Positions 27,123-37,196 of a stretch of DNA of 56,729 nucleotides are shown here, in pieces. The notes under the pieces are model-generated. The model saw only the letters and a list, made by a program, of their open reading frames with translations, searched no databases and was not told the origin of the DNA. A program made the position numbers and the translations under genes. Every line of letters begins with the position of its first letter. Position 1 is the first letter of the stretch. The DNA is taken from contig JANQEX010000091.1 in assembly GCA_028278105.1 (NCBI GenBank), forward strand, positions 1 through 56,729, read 5' to 3'. The stretch is from Alphaproteobacteria bacterium (lineage in GTDB: Bacteria > Pseudomonadota > Alphaproteobacteria > UBA9219 > RGZA01).

Positions 27123-29273
27123 CTACACCTGCCCCAGCGTCTTGATGCGGGCGCGGGGATGGATTTCGTTTTGCGACAGGACGGGCGTCGCGGGCCGGAA
27201 GCGCTCGATGATCGAGCGCACATAGGGGCGGATGGCGGGCGAGGTGAGCAGCACCGGCGTTTCGCCCATCAGCGCGTGGCGGTCGAACACCTGCCGCACA
27301 CCGTTGATGAATTGTTGCAGGCGCGAGGGACTCATGGCCAGTTGCCTGTCTTCGCCCTCGCCGATGATGGATTCCGCGAAGGCCTGCTCCCATTCCGGCG
27401 AAAGGGTGATGAGCGGGATAAAGCCGGTCTCGCGGGTATGCGCCTCGGAAATCTGGCGGGCCATGCGCGCCCGCACATGCTCGGTGATGCTGGTGATGTT
27501 GCGCGTGACCGCCGCGGCCTCGGAAATGCCTTCCAGAATGGTCGGCAGGTCACGGATCGAGATGCGCTCGGCCAGCAGGTTTTGCAAGACGCGCTGCAAC
27601 CCGCCGATGGTGATCTGCGAGGGGATCACGTCGGCCACCAGCTTCTGGTGCTCGCGGTCCAGTTCGTCGACCAGCTTTTGCGTTTCGGCGTAGGACAGCA
27701 TTTCGGGCATGTTGTCCTTGACCACCTCGGTCAGATGCGTGGTGACCACCGTGGGCGTATCCACCACCGTATAGCCCTTGAACAGCGCCTCTTCGCGGTA
27801 AGAGGGGTCGGACCATACGGCGGGCAGGCCGAAGGCGGGCTCGGTGGTGGGCTCGCCGGGAAGGGAGATGGTTTCGCCCTTCGGGTCCATCACCAGCAGC
27901 ATGCCGGGGCGCAGCGTGCCGCGCCCGGCCTCGATCTCCTTCACCCGGATCACATAGGCGTTCGGAGCAAGCTGTAAATTGTCCTGAATGCGCACCGCCG
28001 GCAGGACGAAGCCCATTTCCGAAGCCAACTGGCGGCGCAGGCCCTTGATCTGGTCGGTGAGGCGCTGCCCGGCCTCGGTGTTGACCAGCGACAGAAGCCC
28101 GTAACCAAGCTCGATGCGCATGATGTCGATGGCCAGCGAGCGGTTGATGGGCTCTTCCGCCACCTCAAGGGGAATTTCCTCCCTTGCGGCGATTTCCTTC
28201 GCCTCGGCCATGCGATGCGTCTGCCGCATGCGCCAGGCGAAAAAGCCGATCACCCCCGCCAATCCCCAGAAGGGAAGTTTGGGAATGCCGGGCATCAGGG
28301 ACATGGCGCCCAGCAGGAAGGCGGTCATGCCAAGGGCGGCAGGATAGCCGCCTATCTGGGTCACCATGCCGGCCTGCGCCGTTTCCGTCGTGTTGGTCTT
28401 GGTGACAAGGAATCCCGCCGCCACGGAAACGATCAGCGCGGGCACCTGCGTGGCGAGCCCGTCGCCAATGGTCAGGCGGATATAGCTGTTGGCCGCTTCC
28501 ATAAAGGGCATGTCATGCATCACCATGCCGACCACCGTGCCGCCCACGATGTTCACGAAGGTGATGACCAGGCCGGCAATGGCGTCGCCGCGCACGAATT
28601 TGGAAGCGCCGTCCATCGAGCCGAAGAAATTGCTTTCCTGCTCCAACTCCTTGCGGCGGCGGCGGGCGTCTTCCTCGTTGATGAGGCCGGAGGACAGGTC
28701 GGCGTCAATCGCCATCTGCTTGCCGGGCATGGCGTCCAGGGTGAAGCGCGCCGCCACCTCGGCGATACGGGTCGATCCCTTGGTGATGACCACGAAATTG
28801 ACGATGGTCAGAATGGCGAAGACGATGATGCCGATCACGAAACTGCCGCGCATGATGAAGCCGGAAAAGGCCTCCACCACATGGCCGGCGGCATCGGCCC
28901 CTTCGTTGCCCTTGGAGAGGATCAGGCGCGTGGTGCCCAGGTTGAGCGCAAGGCGCAGCAACGTGGCGATCAGCAAAATGGTGGGGAACGAGCTAAGCTC
29001 CAGCGGCTTCTTGATGAACAGCACCGTCATCAGCACCGTCACCGAAAAAGTCAGCGACGCGGTGAGGCCGAAATCCACAACGAGCGGCGGGACCGGCAGG
29101 ATCATCATCATCAGGATGGCCACCAGCCCGACCGCCATCCAGACGTCGGAACGCTGGAACAGCCGGTTGATCTCGGCCATCTCGTCCGGCATGGCAAGGG
29201 GCTTTCCGCCGCCCCCTTCGGGGGCCGTGGGAGGCGAAGCCTCTTCAGTCGTGGTGGGCAGGGCGTTGGTCAT
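27123..29273 (-). CDS. flhA: Flagellar export gate protein FlhA
   Basis: The 716-residue inner-membrane protein forms the nonameric export gate. The N-terminal half has about eight membrane helices beginning at residue 45 (VWMAVGLVAILMMMILPVPP). The FHIPEP motif region includes RFTLDAMPGKQMAIDADL near 195 and the cytoplasmic loop DARRRRKELEQESNFFGSMDGASKFV. The C-terminal domain (about 370-716) binds chaperone-substrate complexes. Length is normal. It lies downstream of flbD across element E4. Confidence 0.96.
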   Translation of the reverse strand: MTNALPTTTEEASPPTAPEGGGGKPLAMPDEMAEINRLFQRSDVWMAVGLVAILMMMILPVPPLVVDFGLTASLTFSVTVLMTVLFIKKPLELSSFPTILLIATLLRLALNLGTTRLILSKGNEGADAAGHVVEAFSGFIMRGSFVIGIIVFAILTIVNFVVITKGSTRIAEVAARFTLDAMPGKQMAIDADLSSGLINEEDARRRRKELEQESNFFGSMDGASKFVRGDAIAGLVITFVNIVGGTVVGMVMHDMPFMEAANSYIRLTIGDGLATQVPALIVSVAAGFLVTKTNTTETAQAGMVTQIGGYPAALGMTAFLLGAMSLMPGIPKLPFWGLAGVIGFFAWRMRQTHRMAEAKEIAAREEIPLEVAEEPINRSLAIDIMRIELGYGLLSLVNTEAGQRLTDQIKGLRRQLASEMGFVLPAVRIQDNLQLAPNAYVIRVKEIEAGRGTLRPGMLLVMDPKGETISLPGEPTTEPAFGLPAVWSDPSYREEALFKGYTVVDTPTVVTTHLTEVVKDNMPEMLSYAETQKLVDELDREHQKLVADVIPSQITIGGLQRVLQNLLAERISIRDLPTILEGISEAAAVTRNITSITEHVRARMARQISEAHTRETGFIPLITLSPEWEQAFAESIIGEGEDRQLAMSPSRLQQFINGVRQVFDRHALMGETPVLLTSPAIRPYVRSIIERFRPATPVLSQNEIHPRARIKTLGQV

Positions 29274-29330
29274 TGCTGTCCTGAATGGTTCAACTCAACA
29301 AGCTTCATCGAAGGATACCTTGTCTGTATC

Positions 29331-29406
29331 CGGGTCGAGGGGGCGGAAGGGTCGAAAGGGTCACATTAAAAGACCCTCTCGACCCTTATGACCCTATAGA
29401 CCCTTC
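29331..29406. repeat. GGGTC palindromic element E4
   Basis: CGGGTC, GGGGGCGG, GGGTC and GGGTC units are followed by an A-rich loop and four GACCC units at 9-base spacing. It ends two bases before the flbD stop codon and forms most of the flbD-flhA gap. Confidence 0.8.
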
Positions 29407-29408
29407 AA

Positions 29409-30791
29409 TCACGCTCCCGTAGCCTGGCTTGCCTCGCCGCCCGGCGTGGGCACGCTGACGCCCCGGTCGGAATATTCCTTCAGCTTGTTGCGCAGCGTGC
29501 GGATCGAAATGCCAAGAATGTTCGCGGCGTGGGTGCGGTTGCCAAGGCAATGCTGGAGCGTTTCCAGGATAAGGTCGCGCTCCACGTCGGCGACGGTGCG
29601 GCCCACCATGGCGCCGGGCACGTAATTGGCATTGGCCACCGACTGGCCGACCTTCGCCGCCGTGCCCATGGGCTGGCCGCCTTGCGCGGCCTGCCCGCCG
29701 GAAAGCACGATGGCGGAATCGTCAATCTCCTCGCCCCGCGCCATCAGCACCGCGCGGTGGATGCAGTTTTCCAGTTCACGCACATTGCCGCGCCAGGCAT
29801 GCGCCTGCAAAAGCGGCAGCACGTTTCCGGCCAAGGGCTTCACCGGCAGGCCGTTGGCTTCGGAAAACTTGGCCACGAAATGCTCGGCCAGCGGTTTCAT
29901 GTCCAGCGGGCGCTCGCGCAGGGACGGCAGGCGGATCGCCATCACGTTCAGGCGGAAGTAAAGGTCTTCGCGGAAACGCCTGGCGCGGACTTCCTCTTCC
30001 ATGTTGCGGTTGGACGTGGCGATGATGCGCACATCCACCTTGATGGGCTGGCTGCCGCCCACGCGGTCGATCTCGCGTTCCTGCAGCACGCGCAACAGCT
30101 TGGCCTGAAGGCGCAGGTCCATCTCGGAAATTTCGTCCAGCAGGATGGTGCCGCCCGAAGCCTCCTCGAACTTGCCGATGCGCCGCGCCACCGCGCCGGT
30201 GAAGGCGCCTTTCTCGTGGCCGAACAATTCGGATTCCAGAAGCTGGTCGGGAATGGCGGCGCAGTTGACCGCCACGAAATTCTGCGCCGAACGCGGGCTC
30301 TTGCGGTGAATATACTGGGCCAGAACCTCCTTGCCCGTTCCGGACTCGCCGGTCACCAGCACCGAGGCCACGCTGGGCGCCACCTTTCCGGCAAGCTCCA
30401 CGGCGGCTTTCATCGCGGGATCCGCGGCGATCAGGGCATGGCTTTCGGCCGTCACGGCCTCCAGCACCGCGGCGATCAGTTCGGCATCGGGGGGCAGGGG
30501 GATGTATTCCTTCGCTCCGGCCTTGATGGCGCGCACCGCGGCGTCGGCATCGTTGCCGAGCCCGCAGGCCACCACCGGCACGTTGATGCGCTCGGCCTTG
30601 ATCTGGTTGATCAGATCGCCCACCTCGCTTTTCACGTCGACCATGACCAGATCAATGCCCGCGCCCGAACGCAACACGTTCATCGCGCCGGAAACCGTGT
30701 CGATGTGCGACACTTTCGCGCCGCGCTGATGCGCGATCTTGCCCGCGACCGCGATGGGGCCCTGCATGGCGCCGATAATCAGAAGCCGCAT
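29409..30791 (-). CDS. flbD: Sigma-54-dependent flagellar regulator FlbD
   Basis: The 460-residue activator has a receiver-like N-terminus (1-115) in which the usual acidic pocket is replaced by IIGAMQ, although an Asp remains in VMVDVK. The AAA+ domain has Walker A TGESGTGKE, the sigma-54 contact loop EKGAFTGA, Walker B GGTILLDEISEM and the arginine-finger region FREDLYFRLNV. The Fis-type helix-turn-helix is at about 405-445 (CLGNRTHAANILGISIRTLRNKL). FlbD activates late flagellar genes and represses fliF in Caulobacter. The decayed acidic pocket matches its known control by FliX rather than by simple phosphorylation; fliX is not here. Confidence 0.93.
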   Translation of the reverse strand: MRLLIIGAMQGPIAVAGKIAHQRGAKVSHIDTVSGAMNVLRSGAGIDLVMVDVKSEVGDLINQIKAERINVPVVACGLGNDADAAVRAIKAGAKEYIPLPPDAELIAAVLEAVTAESHALIAADPAMKAAVELAGKVAPSVASVLVTGESGTGKEVLAQYIHRKSPRSAQNFVAVNCAAIPDQLLESELFGHEKGAFTGAVARRIGKFEEASGGTILLDEISEMDLRLQAKLLRVLQEREIDRVGGSQPIKVDVRIIATSNRNMEEEVRARRFREDLYFRLNVMAIRLPSLRERPLDMKPLAEHFVAKFSEANGLPVKPLAGNVLPLLQAHAWRGNVRELENCIHRAVLMARGEEIDDSAIVLSGGQAAQGGQPMGTAAKVGQSVANANYVPGAMVGRTVADVERDLILETLQHCLGNRTHAANILGISIRTLRNKLKEYSDRGVSVPTPGGEASQATGA

Positions 30792-30840
30792 GATGTTTCC
30801 TTTCCATAAACCGTGAATGATCCAAATCCTTCAAACCCTG

Positions 30841-31170
30841 CTAACCCTGGCCCTGCCGTTCGGCCTTGATGATTTCCGTCATGGTGATGCCCAGGCGGTC
30901 TTCCACCACCACCACCTCGCCGCGGGCGACAAGGCGGTTGTTGACGTAAATATCGATGGCCTCGCCGACTTTCCGGTCCAGCTCCACCACCGCGCCACGG
31001 CCGAGCTTGAGCAGGCTGGACACCGGCATGGTGGCCTTGCCCAGAACGGCGGCCACTTCGACCGGCACGGCGTAAACCGCGTCAAGCTGGTCCACGGTCA
31101 CGTGCGCGCCTTCGGGCGGCGGCGCGCCGCCATTCAACTCGCTGAGGGTGAGGGATTCCTTTTCTGACAT
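30841..31170 (-). CDS. fliN: Flagellar motor switch protein FliN
   Basis: The 109-residue protein contains the SpoA/C-ring domain (residues 28-105: AVPVEVAAVLGKATMPVSSLLKLGRGAVVELDRKVGE, then the IYVNNRLVARGEVVVVEDRLGITMTEII signature). FliN forms the base of the C-ring with FliM and FliG and helps dock FliH. It sits between fliH and flbD in the Caulobacter-like order. Confidence 0.95.
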   Translation of the reverse strand: MSEKESLTLSELNGGAPPPEGAHVTVDQLDAVYAVPVEVAAVLGKATMPVSSLLKLGRGAVVELDRKVGEAIDIYVNNRLVARGEVVVVEDRLGITMTEIIKAERQGQG

Positions 31171-31185
31171 GACGCTACTCCTTTT

Positions 31186-31881
31186 TTAAACGGCGATATC
31201 GGTTGTGGAAGAGGGGGCCTCTTCCGGCGCGGGCGCGACGGGCGGCGCGGGAAGGGGAACCTGGCCATCATGGCGAATGATCTGGCGCTCGGCCTCCGAC
31301 CAGACCAGCCCCACATTGCGCTCCATGCCGCCATCGGCCCATTCCAAGCGGCAATCCTGCTCGCCCAGCGCATTGTCGGCCAGCACGATGATCTTGCCGG
31401 CAAAGCCAAGGCGGGAGGTGATGTCGCCCAGCGGCGCGCCGATGTTGTCGAAAAGCGAGTCATGCACGCGCAGCACAAGGCGCGGCTCGTTGATCATCTC
31501 GGCAATGCTGGATTCAATCGCGGCGTTGATTTCGGAAAGGGCGTTTTTGCGCGCGGTCTCAGGCAGGATCTTGCGCGCCACGGTCAGCGCGATGCCGCAG
31601 GCGGCGTGCTTTTGCTGGTCATAAACACTCCACACGTCGCGGGCCAGGTTCGAAAGAAGTCCTTCAATATTCTGCAAAACGGCCGCCTGCTTCTGCGCGA
31701 TATCCTGCAGGGCCGCCTGGCGGCCCTCGGTCCGGCCTTCCTCGCGCCCGGCCTGCCGTGCCGCGGCGACATCGGCCTCGCTGAAAACGGGCGCGGCGTC
31801 CTTCTCTTCCTTCTTCCTCAGAACCGAAGGATCGAAGGACTGGTCGAACAGGAATGGCTTGCGGGAAGCGTCGGTCATCAA
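31186..31881 (-). CDS. fliH: FliH-like export regulator (FlbE type)
   Basis: The 231-residue protein has a basic, Ala-rich coiled-coil region (35-110, with [30 protein letters not shown], the FliH GxxxG-like helix) and a C-terminal V-ATPase-E-like domain (115-205, [28 protein letters not shown]). FliH holds FliI in the export apparatus. The position fliG-fliH-fliN corresponds to flbE of Caulobacter. The start overlaps the fliG stop. Confidence 0.85.
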   Translation of the reverse strand: MMTDASRKPFLFDQSFDPSVLRKKEEKDAAPVFSEADVAAARQAGREEGRTEGRQAALQDIAQKQAAVLQNIEGLLSNLARDVWSVYDQQKHAACGIALTVARKILPETARKNALSEINAAIESSIAEMINEPRLVLRVHDSLFDNIGAPLGDITSRLGFAGKIIVLADNALGEQDCRLEWADGGMERNVGLVWSEAERQIIRHDGQVPLPAPPVAPAPEEAPSSTTDIAV

Positions 31882-32900
31882 TAAACCATCTCCTCCTCTT
31901 CGCCGCCGCGCGTGATGTTGATTTCGCCCTTGGCGGCAAGATCCTTGGCGTTAACGACCAGCGCGGCCTGCGCCTCGTCCACGTCGCGCAGGCGCACGGG
32001 GCCGAGGCTCGCGATTTCTTCCTTGAGCAGCTTGGAGGCGCGTTCCGACATGTTGCTGAAGAACAGGTCGCGCAGGGTTTCGGACGCGCCCTTCAGGGCG
32101 GGCGGCAGCTTGGCCTTGTCCACCACCCGCAGCAGGGCCTGGATGCCGGCGGGATCGAGGCGGCCAAGGTCCTCGAAGGTAAACATGAGGTTCTTGATTT
32201 TCTCGGAGGCGTCGCGGTTGCGTTCCTCAAGGGCGCTCAGGAACTTGGCTTCGGAGGAGCGGTCGAGATTGTTGAAGATTTCCGCCATCATTTCATGCGC
32301 GTCGCGGCGGTTGGTGCGGGCGAGGTTGCTCATGAACTCGGTGCGCAGCGTGCGCTCGATGTCGTCCAGCACGTCCTTTTGAACGGATTCCATGCGCAGC
32401 ATGCGCATGATGACTTCCATGGCGAAGCTTTCGGGCAACTGGCCCAGAACCCGCGCGGCGTGGTCCGGCTTGATCTTGGACATGACCACCGCCACCGTCT
32501 GCGGATATTCGTTTTTCAGATAGTTGGCCAGAAGGCTTTCATTGACGTTGGCCAGCTTGTCCCACATGGTGCGGCCGGCCGGGCCGCGGATGTCTTCCAG
32601 AATATTGTCGACCTTGCCGCGGTCCAGCACCTTCATCAGCAGGCGCTCCGTGGATTCCAGCGAGCCCATCAGCGCGCCGGTGGACGACATCTGCTCGGCG
32701 AACTCCATGAACAGCTTTTCGACGAGGTTCGAGGAAATGTTTCCAAGGTTCGCCATGACCTGCGAGATTTCCTTGATCTCGTCATCGCTCATCAGCGAGA
32801 AAAGCTTGGAGGCGTTCTCCTCGCCCAGCGACAGGATCATCACCGCCGCCTTTTCGGCGCCGCTGAGGGCGCGCACATCTTCACGAACGCGGGTCGCCAT
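31878..32900 (-). CDS. fliG: Flagellar motor switch protein FliG
   Basis: The 340-residue rotor protein has three domains: the N-terminal FliF-binding part ([23 protein letters not shown]), the middle domain with the EHPQ-like patch replaced by [15 protein letters not shown] (the variant keeps YPQ), and the C-terminal torque helix containing [32 protein letters not shown]. It begins three bases after the fliF stop and overlaps fliH by four. Confidence 0.95.
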   Translation of the reverse strand: MATRVREDVRALSGAEKAAVMILSLGEENASKLFSLMSDDEIKEISQVMANLGNISSNLVEKLFMEFAEQMSSTGALMGSLESTERLLMKVLDRGKVDNILEDIRGPAGRTMWDKLANVNESLLANYLKNEYPQTVAVVMSKIKPDHAARVLGQLPESFAMEVIMRMLRMESVQKDVLDDIERTLRTEFMSNLARTNRRDAHEMMAEIFNNLDRSSEAKFLSALEERNRDASEKIKNLMFTFEDLGRLDPAGIQALLRVVDKAKLPPALKGASETLRDLFFSNMSERASKLLKEEIASLGPVRLRDVDEAQAALVVNAKDLAAKGEINITRGGEEEEMVY

Positions 32901-32903
32901 GCA

Positions 32904-34589
32904 TCACGTCTCCTGATAGATCCAGTTGCGCAGGATGGACACGGCCTCTTCGGGATGCTTTTCCACGATTTCGCCCACCTTGCGCACGCTGGAAGCCTTC
33001 ACCCGGCCTTCCACGCGGGAAATGTCGATCATTTTTTCAAGCTGGTCGTCTTCCTGCTCGGCTTCCGCCGAAAGCTGGGTGGAAAGCGCGCCGCCCGGCG
33101 GCGGCAGCTTGGCCGGGCCGCCCGCGGGCACGCCGGCCGCGCTGGTCAGAAGATTGCCCGTCCCGCCGCCGCCGGCAATCGCGCCGCCGGTCGCGCCCAC
33201 CGCGCCTTCCAGCACCTGGCGCAGGATGGGCCGCACCACCAGCAAGACGGCCAGCAGTCCCACCACCGCCATGATGACCGATTCCATCATGCGCATGATG
33301 TCGGCAACCGGCAGACCCATCAGGCCTTCGTCGTCCTGCATCGCGCCATCCATGGCCGACAGGAACCGCATGTTGACCACTTCCAGCGTGTCGCCGCGCG
33401 CCGCGTCGATGTTGACCGCGCTGCGAACCAGCGCCCGGATCTGGTCCATCTCCTCCTTGCCACGGGGCTTGTAGGTTTCCTTGCCTTCGCCGTCCTTGTC
33501 GTAGATGCCGTCCACCAGCACCGCGACCGTCTGCTTGCGGATATTGCCGCTTTCGCGCACCTGGTTGCGCACCGTTTTGTTGATTTCGTAATTGACGGTT
33601 TCTTCCGTATGGCTGCTCTTGTTGGAATTGCCGCCGGACGCCGCCACATCCTGCGCGGAGGGCAGGTTGTTGGCCAGGCTCACGCCGCCGCCCGCGGATT
33701 CATTGCTGGTGTCTTCGCCGGAAATGGTTTGCGTGGACCGCACCACCTGGCCGTCGGGGTCATAGATTTCCGACTGGGTGCTGACCTTGTCGAAATCCAT
33801 CTCCACCGACACCTGCGCCCGCACCTTGCCATACCCCAGCGAGCGCGAAAGCAGTTCTTCAATCTTCTTGGCCTGCCTCCTTTCGTAATTCGCGCGCATT
33901 TCCTCGCGGTTGCCGGTTTCCATCCCGTCGCCTTCGACGCCCGCCGTGCGGGCCAGGAGATTCCCGCGATTGTCAACCACCGAGACGCTTTCGGGCATCA
34001 GGTTCGGCACGGCGGCGGAAACCAGTTGCCGCACCGACGCCACCTGCTCCTTGGAAAGGCTGGCGCCGCCGCGCATCTTCACGAAGACGCTGGCGGTGGA
34101 TTTTTGCTCGGTCCGGCTGAACATTTCGCGCCGGGGCAGAACCAGATGCACCCGCGCCGCCTGAACGGGAGCAAGGGTGCTGATGGTGCGGGCCAGCTCG
34201 CCCTCCAGCGCGCGCAAATGGTTGATGTTCTGCACGAAGCTGGTGGTGGAGAATCCGTCTTTCTGGTCGAAAATCTCGTAGCCGATTGATCCGCCGCGCG
34301 GCAATCCGGCCTGCGCCATTTCCATGCGCAACTGGCCCACCACGTCGCTTGGAACCTTGATGCTGGAGCCGCCCGAACCCACTTCGTAGGGAATTTTCCT
34401 GGCCTCAAGCTGGCTGATGATCGCCCCGCCGTCCGAAGGATCGAGGTTGCTGTAAAGCAACGCCATCGGCCCCGTCGCCATTTTGGTCGTGAGAAATCCG
34501 AAAAAAATCACCACGGTCAGAACCAGACCGGCCAGCGCCGCGAGGCGGACGGGACCCATGCCCCTCAGGGTTTGAACGAGTTGATTCAC
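32904..34589 (-). CDS. fliF: Flagellar MS-ring protein FliF
   Basis: A 561-residue product is predicted from a GTG ending at 34589, chosen because CCGGAG lies eight bases upstream; the frame is open further back but has no conserved sequence there. Two membrane helices (about 15-40 and 430-455) flank the periplasmic ring-building motifs. RARVHLVLPRREMF-type sequence (AARVHLVLPRREMFSRTEQKS) is the family signature. The C-terminal tail (540-561) binds FliG. It is the first gene of fliF-fliG-fliH-fliN-flbD. Only about 120 bases separate its start from a MITE-like element. Confidence 0.94.
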   Translation of the reverse strand: MNQLVQTLRGMGPVRLAALAGLVLTVVIFFGFLTTKMATGPMALLYSNLDPSDGGAIISQLEARKIPYEVGSGGSSIKVPSDVVGQLRMEMAQAGLPRGGSIGYEIFDQKDGFSTTSFVQNINHLRALEGELARTISTLAPVQAARVHLVLPRREMFSRTEQKSTASVFVKMRGGASLSKEQVASVRQLVSAAVPNLMPESVSVVDNRGNLLARTAGVEGDGMETGNREEMRANYERRQAKKIEELLSRSLGYGKVRAQVSVEMDFDKVSTQSEIYDPDGQVVRSTQTISGEDTSNESAGGGVSLANNLPSAQDVAASGGNSNKSSHTEETVNYEINKTVRNQVRESGNIRKQTVAVLVDGIYDKDGEGKETYKPRGKEEMDQIRALVRSAVNIDAARGDTLEVVNMRFLSAMDGAMQDDEGLMGLPVADIMRMMESVIMAVVGLLAVLLVVRPILRQVLEGAVGATGGAIAGGGGTGNLLTSAAGVPAGGPAKLPPPGGALSTQLSAEAEQEDDQLEKMIDISRVEGRVKASSVRKVGEIVEKHPEEAVSILRNWIYQET

Positions 34590-34711
34590 GAAACGACTCC
34601 GGATGAAGCAGGAAAATCTTGATATATCGAGGGACAAACCGAAGATCGGACGCGGCGGACAGGCTTGACGGGGGATTGTTGCGCTGGCCACCACAACCGT
34701 GTGTGAGACCA

Positions 34712-35099
34712 ATTAGAGGCCGGTTTTATGAAAAGTTTCTTAACGCAACCGGCAAAATTTTCCCCGCTGCCCGTTAGTCAGCAAATATTTTCGAAACTTG
34801 AACAAACCAGGAGAATCCATGAAACAGTTGAGCCTGTTCCATTATTGCGAAGATGCTGAAACAGGCCAAAAAATAACCCGTCATGCCCGCGACCCGTCTT
34901 CGCTAAAGCTACGCCGGGCGGTTTTGCAAGCTCGCCCTGCGAAGCCGAAGGCGAAGCAGGGAGGCGGGCATCCACGCTTGAAATCTAAATAAATCAAAAG
35001 ATTATAAGCGTGGACTCTCGCCGGAGCCTGTCCTCGCGCAGGCGGGGACGGGGGTGGCGGTCCATGTTTTCGGAATGAGTCTCCTCAACGGCCTCTAAT
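34712..35099. repeat. 388-bp MITE-like element between fliF and the GT-C gene
   Basis: ATTAGAGGCCG at 34712-34722 is repeated inverted at 35089-35099, and the next bases resemble the ends of the 1895-2070 element (TTTTATGAAAAG; GACTCATTCCG). The interior holds a GC-rich palindromic block (34883-34980). The 64-residue frame at 34801-34992 is made of this repeat and is not considered a gene. Confidence 0.65.
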
Positions 35100-35100
35100 C

Positions 35101-37164
35101 ATGAGATTTCCCTTTTTTTCCAGCGCCCCGCCGCCGCTTTTCCCGAAAAGCCCCTTGGCTTGGGCGGTATTCGGCGCAACGCTGGCAATGATTTTATTTT
35201 ACGCCTGGTCGGCGGGGACCGTTCTTGTCCTGCCCGACGTTCTTTATTTCGCCGACCGGGCCCGGCATTTGCTGGAAGAGGGGACTTTCGCCCAAAGCGC
35301 TTTCTATCCCTCCGTCCCGCCGCTTTACGGCCTGCTGCTTCTGCCGGTTTATATTTTTGAAAACCTGAAAACCGGCCATGCGCTGCTGGTGGTGGTTCAA
35401 TCCTTGCTGCTGGCCTCGGCCTGGTTTCCGTTGCGCGGGCTGATCCTGAACAACGGCGCGGAAGACAAGGCCGCGGCGAGCTTTCTGGCCGGACTTGTTC
35501 TGCTGTTGCCGGCTTTTGCCTCCTACGCGCCGCTGACGACGCCGGAAGCCCTGCTGATCCCGCTGCTGATATACGCGGTTTATTTTCTGGACCGGATTTT
35601 TTCCCAAAAAGCGGACGCCGCGGCAGGGTGGGGGGCCGGACTGTTCCTGGGCCTCGCCGCCCTGACGCAACAAAGTGCTTCGGTCATATGGCTCGCCGCC
35701 GTTATCAGCCTTGCCCTGACTCGTCCGTTCAAGTCCGGCGCGAGGGAACGCCGCGCGGTCCTGACGGTGGCGCTGCTTCCCCCTCTTCTCTGGCTGGCAT
35801 GGCGGGGAATGTCTTTCCTGATGGGCGAGGCCGTGGATCAGCCTTTTGCCTTCAACAACGCGCTGGCGCGATTCAACTTCGTCAAGAACGCCCTGCTTTA
35901 CATCTGCTACGGCGGCGCGCCTTTGGCGGGACTGGCGCTGGTCCTGGCCGGGCTGATGAAGGGAAAATCCTTCTGGCGCGAGCCGTTCTTCCGCTTCAGC
36001 TTTCTGGCGCTGGCGGGCGTTGCGCTTTACGCCGCCTTCACCAACGACGTGATCGTCGCCAAAAAGCTGGATTACATCACCAACCGCGTGATCGAGCCTT
36101 ACCTGTTCCTGCCGCTGATCGTGTTTTTGCGGCTGGACGGCGGCACAAGGCGCGAAATCCTGACCAACGGGCTGATGATCCTGTTCGTGCTGATGGTTCT
36201 TGGCCTGCCGGGCGCGCTGAATCTGGATTTCATCAGCGGCTTCGCCTTTTTCACGGGGACGGCCCTCACCCCTGCTGGCGTTCTGACGCGCAACGTGCTG
36301 TATCTGGCGCTGGCCGCCCTGCTGGTGCTGGCGCTTTATCTGCGCCCCAAATCATTCCTTCCGGTCTATGCGCTTGTGCTGCTTTTCGTGACGGGCGCGG
36401 GGCTGACCGCCGCGTCGGGCTGGTGGCGGGGACAGGATGACGCGCAGTTCGCCGCGATGCCGGCGCAAGCCTTCGCCCGGAACCCGGAGTTCCGCGCAGC
36501 CGGAAAAATCTATCTCGACACGCGCTGCAAGGAAGGCCGGAGCAGCGACGTGGCCTATCTCTACGGCTGTTTCGACATGAGCAAATCGGCCTATTTCCTG
36601 CCCAAACCGCCAAAACCGCTCCGCGCGGCGCAGATCGCGGAACGGCCGTTTGAGGAAATCGACGGCGCGCTTTTCGCTTCCACCGAAAATGACAACCGCC
36701 TCGGCCCCACCGTGGCGCAGGCGGGGATGACCCGTTTCGTGCGCCTGTCGAAAGACAGCTTGCATGAACTGAAAACAACGCCCCTTGTCCAGATCACGGG
36801 CATCAAAGGGCTGCGCCAATACATCAACATTCCCGTCAGGGGCCGTCTGCGGCGCATGACCATGCTGGACCAGGAATCCTCTTTCACGCTCAGGGCCAGC
36901 CGGACGGGCTGCTCGCGTTTTTCAGCGCTGCTGTTTGCCGACGACCATCCCCGCAAGCTGGCGTTTCGCCTCAACGACGGCAGAACGCGGACAATCCGCG
37001 TGCCCGTGCTTGGCCACGGGCCGCAACGCCCCGCCTCAATAACGCTGCGTTTGCCGGAAGGGGAGTCGGTGCTGCACCTCAGCTATGGCGGCAAGGATGA
37101 TTTGCCGCAAATCCGTAACCTGATCCTGTTCGAGAAACCTGTTTTCGAAAGCTGCGGACGTTAA
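35101..37164 (+). CDS. Large multi-spanning membrane protein, GT-C glycosyltransferase-like
   Basis: The 687-residue product has about 11-12 membrane helices in residues 20-450 and a soluble C-terminal domain (450-687). The first loop has PDVLYFADRARHLLEEG, the acidic Asp-rich signature placement of GT-C/GT39 enzymes that use polyprenyl-linked sugars, followed by YPSVPPLYGLLLLPVY. The C-terminal part looks beta-rich with no recognised family. The start ATG is two bases from the end of a MITE-like element and has no ribosome-binding site, so the native start may have been lost or may lie downstream (next in-frame Met at about residue 30). A role in surface glycan building is plausible but unproven. 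Confidence 0.75.
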   Translation: MRFPFFSSAPPPLFPKSPLAWAVFGATLAMILFYAWSAGTVLVLPDVLYFADRARHLLEEGTFAQSAFYPSVPPLYGLLLLPVYIFENLKTGHALLVVVQSLLLASAWFPLRGLILNNGAEDKAAASFLAGLVLLLPAFASYAPLTTPEALLIPLLIYAVYFLDRIFSQKADAAAGWGAGLFLGLAALTQQSASVIWLAAVISLALTRPFKSGARERRAVLTVALLPPLLWLAWRGMSFLMGEAVDQPFAFNNALARFNFVKNALLYICYGGAPLAGLALVLAGLMKGKSFWREPFFRFSFLALAGVALYAAFTNDVIVAKKLDYITNRVIEPYLFLPLIVFLRLDGGTRREILTNGLMILFVLMVLGLPGALNLDFISGFAFFTGTALTPAGVLTRNVLYLALAALLVLALYLRPKSFLPVYALVLLFVTGAGLTAASGWWRGQDDAQFAAMPAQAFARNPEFRAAGKIYLDTRCKEGRSSDVAYLYGCFDMSKSAYFLPKPPKPLRAAQIAERPFEEIDGALFASTENDNRLGPTVAQAGMTRFVRLSKDSLHELKTTPLVQITGIKGLRQYINIPVRGRLRRMTMLDQESSFTLRASRTGCSRFSALLFADDHPRKLAFRLNDGRTRTIRVPVLGHGPQRPASITLRLPEGESVLHLSYGGKDDLPQIRNLILFEKPVFESCGR

Positions 37165-37176
37165 AAAAACAGGCCT

Positions 37177-37196
37177 CCCCGCAAAAGCGGGGATTT
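37177..37196 (+). terminator. Possible weak terminator after the GT-C gene
   Basis: CCCCGC-AAAA-GCGGGG is followed by ATTT. It has the same sequence as the dispersed REP-like hairpins and lies 13 bases after the stop codon. Confidence 0.35.

Noticed and set aside
31854-34289. 811-codon open frame opposite fliG and fliF
   Set aside because: It spans two well-identified genes on the other strand and has no recognisable domain.
34801-34992. 64-residue frame between fliF and the GT-C gene
   Set aside because: Most of it is read from a dispersed palindromic repeat inside the MITE-like element.
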